From: an uncultured Campylobacter sp.
Lineage (GTDB): Bacteria; Campylobacterota; Campylobacteria; Campylobacterales; Campylobacteraceae
Assembly (NCBI RefSeq): GCF_937997595.1
Contig: NZ_CALKTS010000077.1
Coordinates: 1 to 28,796 of the forward strand
Length of the DNA stretch: 28,796 bases
Reading direction: 5' to 3'
Below, in pieces: positions 8,251 through 16,642 of the stretch. Under the pieces are notes generated by a model, which had not been told where the DNA came from, did no database searches, and saw only the letters and a program-made list of their open reading frames with translations. Position 1 is the stretch's first letter. The number at the start of each line of letters is the position of its first letter. Position numbers and translations under genes: made by a program.

Positions 8251-9841
8251 AATTTCATACCGCCTGCTGATCTTTTTGGCTGCGGTAATTTTTTCGGCGA
8301 TTTTTGCCGCGCCTTCGATCTTTCAGACCGAAAAGGGAAGCAAGATAAACTTGGGTCTGGATCTGCAAGGTGGCCTGCATATGCTTTTGGAAGTTCAAAG
8401 CGACGAGGCGGTCGTTTCAAAGATCAAATCGATCGCTGCGAGCGTCAATTACGCCGCCAAGCGCGATGATCTGCTGATGGACGGGCTAAAATTGGAAGGC
8501 GATTCGTTTGAGTTTGAAATTTTAGACGCAGACGAGGCTTCTAAATTTGATGCGATTTTGCATAGCGCCGCAAGCGGATTAGACATTCAAAAATCGGGCG
8601 AAAAATATCGCGTTACGCTAACGCCCGAGGAGGTCGAAGCGACTAAAAAGTACGCGATCGAACAGGCTGTAGAAACTATCCGAAACCGCTTGGATCAATT
8701 CGGACTTGCGGAGCCTACGGTAGCAAAGCAGGGCGAGAGTTATATTTTGGTTGAGCTTCCGGGCGTCAAAAGTGCAGCGGATGAGCAACGCGCCAAAGAT
8801 CTGATTGCCAAAGCGGCTCACTTGCAGCTTATGGCGGTGGACGACGTACGCCAAGACCGCGCGCAGACTATCAGTGCAGCGGATGCCAGAGCTTACGGCG
8901 ACGTGATCTACCCGGACGTTAAAAATCCGAATTACAAGTATCTCATAAACGAAATTCCGGTTTTAGACGGCGCGATGCTGGTCGATGCGAAGGTTGCCTT
9001 CGATCAGCACACCAACCAGCCGATCATAAATTTTACGCTGAACTCTCAAGGCGCTCAAATTTTTGGCGATTTTACCGGCAAAAACGTCGGTAAGCGTCTA
9101 GCTATCGTGCTTGATGGCAAGGTTTACTCCGCGCCGCGCATTAACGAGCGTATCGGCGGCGGCAGCGGTCAGATCAGCGGCGGATTTAGCGTCGAGGAGG
9201 CGCACGACGTAGCGATTGCGCTTAGAAGCGGTGCGCTTTTGGCTCCTGTTAAAGTCTCAGAGACACGCAGCATCGGCCCTAGCCTAGGACAAGATAGCAT
9301 CGATAAGAGTATGGCGGCGCTTAGTCTTGCAGCGGTTGCGATTTTGATCTTTATGATTTTATACTACGGCGTAGCGGGACTTTTTGCCGATATCGCGCTT
9401 GTGGTGAATATCTTGTTTTTGATCGCTTGTATGGCGCTATTCGGCGCTACTTTGACGCTTCCTGGAATGGCGGGAATCGTGCTAACTATCGGAATGGCTG
9501 TGGATGCGAATGTCATCATTAATGAGCGCGTTAGAGAGGTGCTAAGGACGGGAGTTTCAATCCGCCAAAGCATAAATAAAGGCTATGAAAACGCGATGAG
9601 CGCGATTGTGGATTCAAATATCACTACGTTAATTACTTCTGCTGCGCTTTATGCTTACGGCACGGGTCCGGTGAAGGGCTTTGCCGTCACGATGAGTATC
9701 GGTATCGTAGCGTCGATGATAACGGCTATTTTAGGCACCCACGGAATGTTTGAGCTAGTAATGGATAAGATGGAAAAGAGCAAAAATACCGCGCTTTGGC
9801 TCGGTTATAAAGTAAGAGGAGGCGCAAATGCAAGTGTTTGA
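8240..9841 (+). CDS. secD: Protein translocase subunit SecD
   Basis: Proton-driven inner-membrane component assisting SecYEG-dependent export; 533 residues. One N-terminal membrane helix (about 7-25) is followed by GSKINLGLDLQGGLHMLLEV, the SecD signature at the start of the periplasmic P1 domain, with the second conserved part AIVLDGKVYSAPRI before the membrane domain. Five C-terminal membrane segments (about 360-515) contain GMAVDANVIINERVRE, the conserved motif in the fourth helix with the functionally important Asp. The sequence is intact and of normal length. It starts within the last 11 bp of yajC and its end overlaps secF by 14 bp. Confidence 0.97.
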   Translation: MSSKISYRLLIFLAAVIFSAIFAAPSIFQTEKGSKINLGLDLQGGLHMLLEVQSDEAVVSKIKSIAASVNYAAKRDDLLMDGLKLEGDSFEFEILDADEASKFDAILHSAASGLDIQKSGEKYRVTLTPEEVEATKKYAIEQAVETIRNRLDQFGLAEPTVAKQGESYILVELPGVKSAADEQRAKDLIAKAAHLQLMAVDDVRQDRAQTISAADARAYGDVIYPDVKNPNYKYLINEIPVLDGAMLVDAKVAFDQHTNQPIINFTLNSQGAQIFGDFTGKNVGKRLAIVLDGKVYSAPRINERIGGGSGQISGGFSVEEAHDVAIALRSGALLAPVKVSETRSIGPSLGQDSIDKSMAALSLAAVAILIFMILYYGVAGLFADIALVVNILFLIACMALFGATLTLPGMAGIVLTIGMAVDANVIINERVREVLRTGVSIRQSINKGYENAMSAIVDSNITTLITSAALYAYGTGPVKGFAVTMSIGIVASMITAILGTHGMFELVMDKMEKSKNTALWLGYKVRGGANASV

Positions 9842-10796
9842 TAAGGGCAAAATTTATGATTTTATGAAATTTAGATATTTTACTTTTGCGCTTTCTGCTG
9901 TTTTGATAATAGGCTCCATTGCGCTGTTTTTCATTAAGGGCATTAATTACGGCATCGATTTTAGCGGCGGTACGCTCATTCAGGTTAAATACGACGCTAA
10001 AGCACCGCTTGATGAGATCAGAAAACGCTTCGAGGCGGCAAATTTAGGCAATATCAACGTTACAGAATTCGGCAGCGATCAAGAAGTTACGATTAGATAT
10101 TCAGGCGCTGCGAGTGAACTGGGCGATAATCCTGCTTTAGCGGCGCAAAAAATTTTGCAAGGCAGCGGAAATTTCGACATTCGCAAGGTCGATATCGTAG
10201 GTCCTAAAGTCGGCGAGGAGCTTCGCACAAACGGAATTTTAGCGGTATGCGTGTCGTTTGCGCTCATTTTGGTTTATATCACCCTGCGGTTTGAATGGAG
10301 ATTTGCGATTGCGGCCGTATTATCGGATCTGCACGACGTCGTAGTTGCCGTAGGCGCGATGATTTTAGCCGGCGTGGATTTCAACCTTGAAATTCTAGCC
10401 GCACTGCTAACTATAATGGGCTACTCGCTTAACGATACCATCGTTGTTTTCGATAGAATTCGAGAAGGAGTAAAAGATAGTAAATCGATTAAGCTTGATG
10501 AGGTTATAAACGAATCGATCTCTCATACACTATCGCGCACACTGCTTACTTCGCTTACGACTCTCATCGTCATCGTGATTTTATTCGTCTGGGGCGGAGA
10601 GATGATCCACGGCTTTAGCTTCGTGATGCTAATAGGCGTCATAGCAGGAACTTTCAGCTCTGTATTTGTAGCTGCTCCGATGCTGATTTTGTTTAAATTT
10701 AATGTCGAGAAATACCGCGCGTTTTTAGCCGAAAAACAGCGCCGTATCAAAGAGAAAGAAAAGAATCGCGCCATGTATGAAAAAGGCACGGTGTAA
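9828..10796 (+). CDS. secF: Protein translocase subunit SecF
   Basis: Partner of SecD in the inner membrane, 322 residues. It has an N-terminal membrane helix (about 14-36), GINYGIDFSGGTLIQVKY (39-56, the SecF counterpart of the SecD signature), a short periplasmic domain, and five membrane segments with YSLNDTIVVFDRIRE (about 202-216) as the conserved fourth-helix motif. A charged cytoplasmic tail closes the protein. It overlaps secD by 14 bp and is followed 9 bp later by the small membrane protein gene. Confidence 0.97.
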   Translation: MQVFDKGKIYDFMKFRYFTFALSAVLIIGSIALFFIKGINYGIDFSGGTLIQVKYDAKAPLDEIRKRFEAANLGNINVTEFGSDQEVTIRYSGAASELGDNPALAAQKILQGSGNFDIRKVDIVGPKVGEELRTNGILAVCVSFALILVYITLRFEWRFAIAAVLSDLHDVVVAVGAMILAGVDFNLEILAALLTIMGYSLNDTIVVFDRIREGVKDSKSIKLDEVINESISHTLSRTLLTSLTTLIVIVILFVWGGEMIHGFSFVMLIGVIAGTFSSVFVAAPMLILFKFNVEKYRAFLAEKQRRIKEKEKNRAMYEKGTV

Positions 10797-10805
10797 GGAT
10801 GAAAG

Positions 10806-11147
10806 ATGAACTGGGGAAGGGTAATTTACATATTTTTTGCGCTGATGAGTATGACTACGATAGGCGGGTTTTTGTATGAGAAGAATGAAATTTTACTTTT
10901 CATAGCAACCAGCGTGAATGCAGTCTCGACGCTTTTAAAGGTGGGCGTGCGAAATATGCTCGCAGCTGAGCTTTTCGCAAGCTCGCTCGTAGCGGATCTG
11001 CATCTCATACCGGCGTTCGTTTTGATTGTAGTAGCGCCGGGAGATCTATCGATCGTGACCTCGCTTGCGATCGGCGCGCTACTTGCAAACTTTTTCTCGC
11101 TAATTTTAATAGCGATTGAGTCGGCAAAAACCAAAGACGAATTCTAG
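10806..11147 (+). CDS. Small multi-pass membrane protein, DUF6394-like
   Basis: Conserved hypothetical protein of 113 residues. It begins MNWGRVIYIFFALMSMTTIGG and is almost wholly hydrophobic, with about four membrane segments (3-22, 28-46, 55-77, 85-106) and a short charged tail (SAKTKDEF). The pattern KNEILLFIATSVNAVSTLLK with LFASSLVADLHLIPA resembles the family I know as DUF6394 in epsilonproteobacteria, whose role is unknown; this assignment is from memory. Position between secF and leuS with 9 bp gaps on each side, and AAGGA before the start, support a real expressed gene. A connection to SecDF is suggested only by location. Confidence 0.75.
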   Translation: MNWGRVIYIFFALMSMTTIGGFLYEKNEILLFIATSVNAVSTLLKVGVRNMLAAELFASSLVADLHLIPAFVLIVVAPGDLSIVTSLAIGALLANFFSLILIAIESAKTKDEF

Positions 11148-11156
11148 GAGCGCAAA

Positions 11157-13604
11157 ATGCCTTACGATAGTAAAAGTATTGAGCTTAAATGGCAGAAAAT
11201 TTGGGACGACGAGGGGGTTTTTGAGCCTAAGGACGATTATAGTCTGCCTAAAAAATATATCCTTTCGATGTTTCCCTACCCAAGCGGCCGCATCCACATG
11301 GGGCACGTGCGAAACTACAGCATCGGCGACGCGCTGAGCCGATACTACAGGCTGCGCGGATACAACGTGCTTCAGCCGATCGGCTTTGATAGCTTCGGTA
11401 TGCCTGCGGAAAATGCGGCGATCAAACACGGCATTCACCCTAAAACTTGGACTTACGAAAATATCGATTATATGAAAAACGAGCTGCACCGCCTAGGCTT
11501 TAGCTTTTCGGCTCGTCGCATGCTCGCTACCTCCGATCCGCTTTATACGCGTTGGGAACAGGAATTTTTCATCAAACTTTTTGAAAAAGGGCTTATCTAT
11601 AGAAAAAGCGCCGTGGTAAATTGGTGCGAGCACGATCAGACGGTGCTTGCCAACGAGCAGGTCGAGGAGGGCAGGTGTTGGCGCTGCGGCAACGAGGTCG
11701 TGCAAAAGCAAATGCCTGGCTACTACCTAAAAATCACCGCCTACGCGCAGGAGCTTTTGGATTGCCTAAAGCAGCTTGAGGGCAAGTGGCCCGCTCAGGT
11801 GCTTACGATGCAGGAAAACTGGATCGGGCGCAGCGAGGGTTTAGAATTTGGCTTTAAATTTGACGAGCAAAGCAGCGCCAAACTTGGCGGCATCGAGGGC
11901 TTTAAGGTCTTTACGACGCGCCCCGATACGATCTATGGCATGAGCTACGCGGCGCTTGCGCCGGAACATGAGGTTGTAAAGAGGCTTTTGGATGAAGGCT
12001 TACTCGACGTGGAAGCTACGGCGAAGGTGAGAGAAATTTTAAATCAAAGCCCGCGCGAGCGCCAAGCAAGCGATAAAGACGGCGTGAGCCTCGGAATCAG
12101 CGTGCTTCATCCGCTAAACGGCAAAAAGATCCCCGTTTGGACCGCAAATTTCGTCCTAGCAGAATACGGCGGCGGCGCGGTTATGGCGGTGCCTGCGCAC
12201 GATGAGAGAGACTTCGAGTTTGCAAAGAAATTTAACCTGCCGATCATTCAAAGCATCGCTTCTAAAAGCGGCGATTACGACGCTAGCAAAGCTTACGTCG
12301 AGAGCGGAGTTTTGGTAAATTCCGAAGAGTTTAGTGGCATGGATAGCGAGAAAGCAAAAAGCGCCGTTATTTCAAAATTTGAGGAGCTAAAGCTCGGACG
12401 CCGCGTGGTAAATTTTAAACTGCGCGATTGGGGAGTGAGCCGCCAGCGCTACTGGGGCGCGCCGATCCCGATGATCCACTGCCCAAAATGCGGGCTGGTA
12501 AGCGAAGAAATTTCAAATCTGCCCGTAGAGCTTCCGCAGGATATTAAGATCACTGGCAAGGGCAATCCGCTCGACGCGCATCCTAGCTGGAAGTTTTGCA
12601 AATGCCCTAAATGCGGCGGCGACGGGGTGCGCGAGACCGACACGCTCGATACATTTTTTGAAAGCTCATGGTATTTCGCGCGCTACGCAAGCGACGAGCG
12701 GACGTGGCAGCAGCGGGCGTTTGATGAGCAAAGCGTGAATTACTGGATGAACGTCGATCAATATATCGGCGGCATCGAGCATGCGATTTTGCACCTTTTG
12801 TATGCGAGATTTTTCCAAAAGGCTCTTCGCGACATAGGCTATCTGCGCGATAGCGAGCCGTTTGAGCGGCTGCTAACCCAGGGCATGGTGCTAAAAGACG
12901 GCGCGAAGATGAGTAAAAGCAAGGGAAATACCGTCGATCCCGATGATATTATCGAGAGATACGGCGCCGATACGGCGAGACTTTTTATACTTTTTGCCGC
13001 GCCTCCTCAAAAGGAGCTTGAGTGGAACGACAGCGCGGTAGAGGGCGCGTATAAATTTTTAAACCGCCTCTACGATCGCGCCGAAAATGCCTACGCTACG
13101 GATAAAATTCCGCAGATCGACCACACCGCTTTAAATAAAGAGGAAAAATACGCCCGCCTCAAAGTTTACGAGGCGCTTAAGAAATCACAGCAGGTTTATG
13201 AGAGCAGCTTTGCTTTTAATACTCTAATCGCCGCGTGTATGGAGGCGCTAAACGCCCTAAACGCGCAGAGCAACAAAGACGTATTTACTGAGGGTTACTT
13301 TGTGATTTTAAACCTGCTCGAGCCTATCGTGCCGCATATCTGCGCTGAGCTTAGCGAGAAGCTGTTTAAAAGGCGGAATTTCGGCGAGCTGAGAGTTTGC
13401 GAAGAGGTCTTTGAGAGCGATACGATCAAGCTTGCCGTCACGATTAACGGAAAAAAGCGCGCCGAGTTTGAGGCGAGCGCTGGCCTAAGCGAGGGCGAAA
13501 TTTTAAGCCTTGCAAAGCAAAACTGCGCCAAATGGCTAGAAGGCAAGAGCATCGTAAAAGAAATTTATGTCAAAAACAAGCTCGTAAATTTGGTGGTAAA
13601 GTAG
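11157..13604 (+). CDS. leuS: Leucyl-tRNA synthetase
   Basis: Charges tRNA-Leu; 815 residues, normal for bacterial LeuS. The HIGH motif is HMGH (47-50) in FPYPSGRIHMGHVRNY. A first cysteine cluster (CEHDQTVL ... CWRCG, about 158-182) fits the ZN1 insert. The editing (CP1) domain (about 225-420) has FTTRPDTIYG and the AVPAHDERD substrate region. A second cysteine set (CPKCG ... CKCPKCG) lies near 442-487. KMSKS is at 584-588, followed by KGNTVDPDD. The anticodon-binding and C-terminal domains complete the protein. It is preceded by an AGGAG site and followed 6 bp later by lptE. Confidence 0.98.
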   Translation: MPYDSKSIELKWQKIWDDEGVFEPKDDYSLPKKYILSMFPYPSGRIHMGHVRNYSIGDALSRYYRLRGYNVLQPIGFDSFGMPAENAAIKHGIHPKTWTYENIDYMKNELHRLGFSFSARRMLATSDPLYTRWEQEFFIKLFEKGLIYRKSAVVNWCEHDQTVLANEQVEEGRCWRCGNEVVQKQMPGYYLKITAYAQELLDCLKQLEGKWPAQVLTMQENWIGRSEGLEFGFKFDEQSSAKLGGIEGFKVFTTRPDTIYGMSYAALAPEHEVVKRLLDEGLLDVEATAKVREILNQSPRERQASDKDGVSLGISVLHPLNGKKIPVWTANFVLAEYGGGAVMAVPAHDERDFEFAKKFNLPIIQSIASKSGDYDASKAYVESGVLVNSEEFSGMDSEKAKSAVISKFEELKLGRRVVNFKLRDWGVSRQRYWGAPIPMIHCPKCGLVSEEISNLPVELPQDIKITGKGNPLDAHPSWKFCKCPKCGGDGVRETDTLDTFFESSWYFARYASDERTWQQRAFDEQSVNYWMNVDQYIGGIEHAILHLLYARFFQKALRDIGYLRDSEPFERLLTQGMVLKDGAKMSKSKGNTVDPDDIIERYGADTARLFILFAAPPQKELEWNDSAVEGAYKFLNRLYDRAENAYATDKIPQIDHTALNKEEKYARLKVYEALKKSQQVYESSFAFNTLIAACMEALNALNAQSNKDVFTEGYFVILNLLEPIVPHICAELSEKLFKRRNFGELRVCEEVFESDTIKLAVTINGKKRAEFEASAGLSEGEILSLAKQNCAKWLEGKSIVKEIYVKNKLVNLVVK

Positions 13605-13610
13605 GCGAAG

Positions 13611-14150
13611 ATGAGAAAAGTTTTAACCGTTTTTTGTTTGATTTTTTTAATCAGCTGCGGCTACAAGCCCGTTTCAAGGATCGCGAAAGAGACGATGAGT
13701 GGAAGCGTATTTGTGGATGTGATGATGAGCAAAACTGATCCGCAAAACACCGTCGCGATCAAAGATGCGATCAGACAGGGTATAGTTCAGCGCCTAGGGA
13801 TGAGCCTTGCGGATAAAAACTCGGCGCAGACGATCGTAGTAGCGAGCATAAAAAGCCTAAGCTTTAGCGAGCTTTCATACGATCAGTTCGGCTACGTCAC
13901 TAGCTACCGCGCAAATCTCATCGTAAATTTTAGCACCAAGCTTAAAAACGGCGAGGTTTTCAGCAAGGATTGCGTGGGCGATTACGATTTTAAAGTTAGC
14001 CGCCTAGTCAAAAATAGCTACGATACGAGCTCGATCATTAGCGATAAGGACCGCTACAAGGCGATCGAAAATGCCTCCGCGCAGGCGTTTGACGAGTTTA
14101 TTTCGGCGCTTGCGATTAGGGGATTCAGACTTGAGCGGGCGCAGCATTAA
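13611..14150 (+). CDS. lptE: LPS-assembly lipoprotein LptE-like
   Basis: Outer-membrane lipoprotein of 179 residues, predicted to plug and assist LptD in LPS or LOS insertion. It has a short signal peptide ending in a lipobox LISC with Cys16 as the lipidated residue, directly followed by GYKP, the typical LptE start. The rest is a mixed alpha/beta domain with a repeated VVASIKSLSF and ANLIVNFSTKL strand pattern. Primary sequence conservation is poor in this family, so the call rests on the CGYKP start, length and position between leuS and folC, the same place I recall in C. jejuni. Its 3' end overlaps folC by 20 bp. Confidence 0.8.
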   Translation: MRKVLTVFCLIFLISCGYKPVSRIAKETMSGSVFVDVMMSKTDPQNTVAIKDAIRQGIVQRLGMSLADKNSAQTIVVASIKSLSFSELSYDQFGYVTSYRANLIVNFSTKLKNGEVFSKDCVGDYDFKVSRLVKNSYDTSSIISDKDRYKAIENASAQAFDEFISALAIRGFRLERAQH

Positions 14151-15756
14151 AGAATTTTTGCAAAATCGCCCGATTTATTACAAAAAAATCGACTACGAGC
14201 GCTTCCCGCGGGCATATGCCGCCATTAAAGATAAAATTCCGCTCAGAAATGTCATTCAGATCATCGGCACCAACGGCAAGGGTAGCACCGGGCGGTTTTT
14301 GGCTAACGCGATCGCCGCAGCGGGCTTTAGCGTAGGGCACTACACCAGCCCGCACGTTTTTAGGCTCAACGAGCGCATCTATCTAGGCGGACGGATCGCG
14401 CAAAACCCCGTTTTTGCGTTGAATTCCGACGCTTCAAATTTTAAAAACGAGCAAAATTCCGCTTTGGCGCCAAATTTTACGGAAAAACAAAATTCCATAA
14501 AGATGCAAAATTTTGCGAACAGAGAAAATTCCGCCTCTCAAATTTCTATTTCTAATTTGCAAAATTCCACCACGCAGGATTTTATCACCATGCAGGATTC
14601 GCATGGTGAGCAGAATTCTGCCCTGCAGAACTCCGTTTATACCATGCAAAATTTTTGTAGCAAGCATAATTTCATCGCGCAAAATTCTACTTCTACACAA
14701 AATTTATGGAATTCTCAAGATCTCAAATCGCCGTCTGAGCAAAATTTAAAATTCTCGCCAGAGCAAAATTTTAAATCTCAGCTAAGATCAAATTTTAAAT
14801 CCACTCAAAGCTCGCTTCCCATTTCGCTAGGGCGCGATGCTACGGATGAGGAGCTTGATTTCGCGCATGAGTTTTTGCAAGAGAGCTTGCCCGCGGAGTT
14901 TAAAGATAGCCTGTCGTATTTCGAGTATCTCACGCTTGCGGCGGCAGTGCTTTTTAGGGATTGCGATTACTGCGTGATCGAGGCTGGGATGGGCGGCGAG
15001 TTTGACGCTACATCGAGCTTCGGGCGCATGCTGTCGCTTTTTACACCGATCGGCACCGATCATTTAGGCATGCTAGGACAAAATCTAGAGCAGATCGCCC
15101 ACACCAAGCTCATTACGATGGATAAGGAGGCGATTTTAAGCGATGAGATGAGCGAGGTTCCGCTTCGTATCGCGCAGCAGATCGCAGAGCAAAAAGGAAC
15201 TCATTTGAGGTTTGCAGCAGAGCTTTTAAGCAAGAGCGAGCAAGCGCAGATCGCGGAGTTTTGCGCGTGCAATAATCTACCTAAATTTCAAATTTCAAAT
15301 TTAGCTCTAGCGCTTGCTGCGATGAAATTTTTAAATTTGAAATTTGAAATTTCGCAGCTACCGCCTCTAAATTTACGTGGCAGGATGGAAGTTTTGGCGC
15401 CGAATTTGCGCGTGGACGTCGGGCACAACGAGCTTGCAGCACAGCAAGCAGCCCGCGAAATTACCGAAATCTACGGGGGCAGAAAGATCGTGCTGATTTA
15501 CAACGCTTTTGCCGATAAGGACGTATTCGCGGTGCTGCGGACTTTGGCGCCTGTAGTGGAGCGCGTGGAGATCTTTAGCTACGAGGTTGCGGATCGCGAA
15601 ATGGCAGCGGAGGCGATAATCCGTGCGCTTGACGCGCTTAAAATTCCGCATTCGCCGTTTCGCGGCGAGCTTAGAGCGGACGAGGAGTATTTGGTTTTCG
15701 GCTCGTTTCATTTGGTAGAAAATTTCATTTTATGGCTTGAGGCGCGCCGTGGCTAA
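14131..15756 (+). CDS. folC: Folylpolyglutamate / dihydrofolate synthase with large Gln/Asn-rich insertion
   Basis: Mur-ligase-family enzyme adding glutamate to folates (and glutamate to dihydropteroate if bifunctional). I choose the TTG at 14131 as start: AGGGGA (14118-14123) precedes it by 7 bases, and the protein then begins like Campylobacter FolC (SGRSIKEFLQNRPIYYKKID). The ATG 60 bases upstream lies deep inside lptE. Length is 541 residues against about 390-400 expected. Visible motifs are the P-loop GTNGKGSTGRF, TSPHVFRLNERI, EAGMGGEFDATS, TDHLGMLG and the C-terminal VFGSFHLVE. The excess lies between about residue 91 and 234, after LGGR and before DATDEELDFAHEFLQ, and is low-complexity with many QN dipeptides. 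All core motifs outside it are intact, so the enzyme may still work. Confidence 0.93.
   Translation: MSGRSIKEFLQNRPIYYKKIDYERFPRAYAAIKDKIPLRNVIQIIGTNGKGSTGRFLANAIAAAGFSVGHYTSPHVFRLNERIYLGGRIAQNPVFALNSDASNFKNEQNSALAPNFTEKQNSIKMQNFANRENSASQISISNLQNSTTQDFITMQDSHGEQNSALQNSVYTMQNFCSKHNFIAQNSTSTQNLWNSQDLKSPSEQNLKFSPEQNFKSQLRSNFKSTQSSLPISLGRDATDEELDFAHEFLQESLPAEFKDSLSYFEYLTLAAAVLFRDCDYCVIEAGMGGEFDATSSFGRMLSLFTPIGTDHLGMLGQNLEQIAHTKLITMDKEAILSDEMSEVPLRIAQQIAEQKGTHLRFAAELLSKSEQAQIAEFCACNNLPKFQISNLALALAAMKFLNLKFEISQLPPLNLRGRMEVLAPNLRVDVGHNELAAQQAAREITEIYGGRKIVLIYNAFADKDVFAVLRTLAPVVERVEIFSYEVADREMAAEAIIRALDALKIPHSPFRGELRADEEYLVFGSFHLVENFILWLEARRG
14410..14815 (+). repeat. Irregular array of RAATTY words encoding xQN[SFL] units inside folC
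   Basis: By my count the stretch holds 18 matches to RAATTY (AAATTC, AAATTT or GAATTC), many within GCAAAATTC or GCAAAATTT, at irregular 10-40 bp spacing. In the folC frame these read as EQNS, KQNS, MQNF, LQNS, AQNS, EQNL and EQNF units. It is not a fixed-period tandem repeat and not a CRISPR array. It coincides with the extra segment of FolC. Confidence 0.8.
15283..15352. repeat. Inverted repeat of AAATTT words, 21-bp arms, inside folC
   Basis: The left arm 15283-15303 is AAATTTCAAATTTCAAATTT plus A; the right arm 15332-15352 is its exact reverse complement. The loop is 28 bases. It lies within the coding region, so transcripts of folC should be able to form a long AT-rich hairpin. There is no following T-run, so it does not look like a terminator. 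Confidence 0.85.
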
Positions 15757-16642
15757 AACTAAACTTACCCTAAGCGATCACTTTGGCACCAAGACGCTGT
15801 ATTTTGGCGAAAATTTTAGATTTCAACTTAAAATTTTATCCGCGTTTTTTGTAATTTTTCTGCTTGTTTTGTTTTTTGCGATATTTAAACTCGCGAGCGA
15901 CCGTTCAAATTTAAAGGAGCTAAACAAAACCCTATACGCCGAAAATCTCGCGCTAAAAGAGCAAAATATCGCGCTTGAGGGCAAAAATGAGGAGGTGCTT
16001 GCCAAGCTGGACGGACGCGAAGACGATGGAGGCGGGCTGGATAGTGATATCCAGGTAATGCTTGCGATGAATGAGATGAAAAAAGAGCGCAAAAAGGGCT
16101 CCGGCGCGCACATCGCAGCTAGCGAAAAAACGGCGAGCGCGATTCTTAGCGCTGTGCCTAACGGACTTCCGATGCAGTATCGTGGCGTCACTAGCCCTTT
16201 TGGGATGCGCACTCATCCAATCAGTGGCGTTATGAGGATGCACCACGGCATCGACCTGCGAGCGAGCGAGGGCACTCCGGTGTTTGCGACAGCAGAGGGC
16301 TTTGTACAGTTTGCAGGCGGCAGTGGTAGCGGATATGGAATTTTAGTGATTCTATCGCACAATTACGGCTTTGAGACCCGCTACGGCCACCTTAGCTCCG
16401 CGGTCGTAACGCCCGGTTCTTGGGTTAAAAAGGGCGATCTCATCGGCTATAGCGGTAACACCGGCTATAGCACCGGCCCGCACCTGCATTACGAAGTTAG
16501 GTTTTTGGCTCAAAGCGTTGATCCTGCAAATTTTATGAGCTGGAACGCGCAGAATTTCAAAAATATCTCAACCTTGGAGCCTAACGTATCGTGGCAGGAG
16601 ATCGCAAACGTCGTGCAGCACCAGATCGAAAGGTTTAAATAA
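15749..16642 (+). CDS. M23 family (LytM-type) metallopeptidase, membrane-anchored
   Basis: Predicted peptidoglycan endopeptidase facing the periplasm, 297 residues from a GTG at 15749. GAGG (15739-15742) lies 6 bases before it, better than the upstream TTG at 15737. It has one membrane anchor (about 28-48), a coiled coil (50-88), an acidic Gly/Asp linker, then the M23 domain (about 145-262). The complete zinc site HxGxD (His165, Asp169) and HLH (245-247) is present, with RYGHLS between. The start overlaps folC by 8 bp and the end shares one base with the mfd start. In Helicobacter pylori the folC-mfd interval carries the cell-shape genes csd2, csd1 and the bactofilin ccmA (from memory). Only one peptidase and no bactofilin is present here; a shape role is inference. 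Confidence 0.88.
   Translation: MAKTKLTLSDHFGTKTLYFGENFRFQLKILSAFFVIFLLVLFFAIFKLASDRSNLKELNKTLYAENLALKEQNIALEGKNEEVLAKLDGREDDGGGLDSDIQVMLAMNEMKKERKKGSGAHIAASEKTASAILSAVPNGLPMQYRGVTSPFGMRTHPISGVMRMHHGIDLRASEGTPVFATAEGFVQFAGGSGSGYGILVILSHNYGFETRYGHLSSAVVTPGSWVKKGDLIGYSGNTGYSTGPHLHYEVRFLAQSVDPANFMSWNAQNFKNISTLEPNVSWQEIANVVQHQIERFK

Noticed and set aside
11106..11489. 127-residue antisense ORF over the leuS start
   Set aside because: Shadow of leuS codons; no domain or start signal.
14071..14130. ATG-initiated 20-residue extension of FolC
   Set aside because: Lies wholly within lptE, is arginine-rich and unlike FolC; the TTG at 14131 has a well-placed AGGGGA.
14434..14700. Antisense frame in folC with repeated ILHG / ILRGG units
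   Set aside because: The repeats are the same DNA words as the QN units read on the other strand; no ribosome-binding site or independent support.
14410..14815. CRISPR array
   Set aside because: Repeats are only 6-9 bp with irregular spacing and lie in frame within folC; no cas genes nearby.
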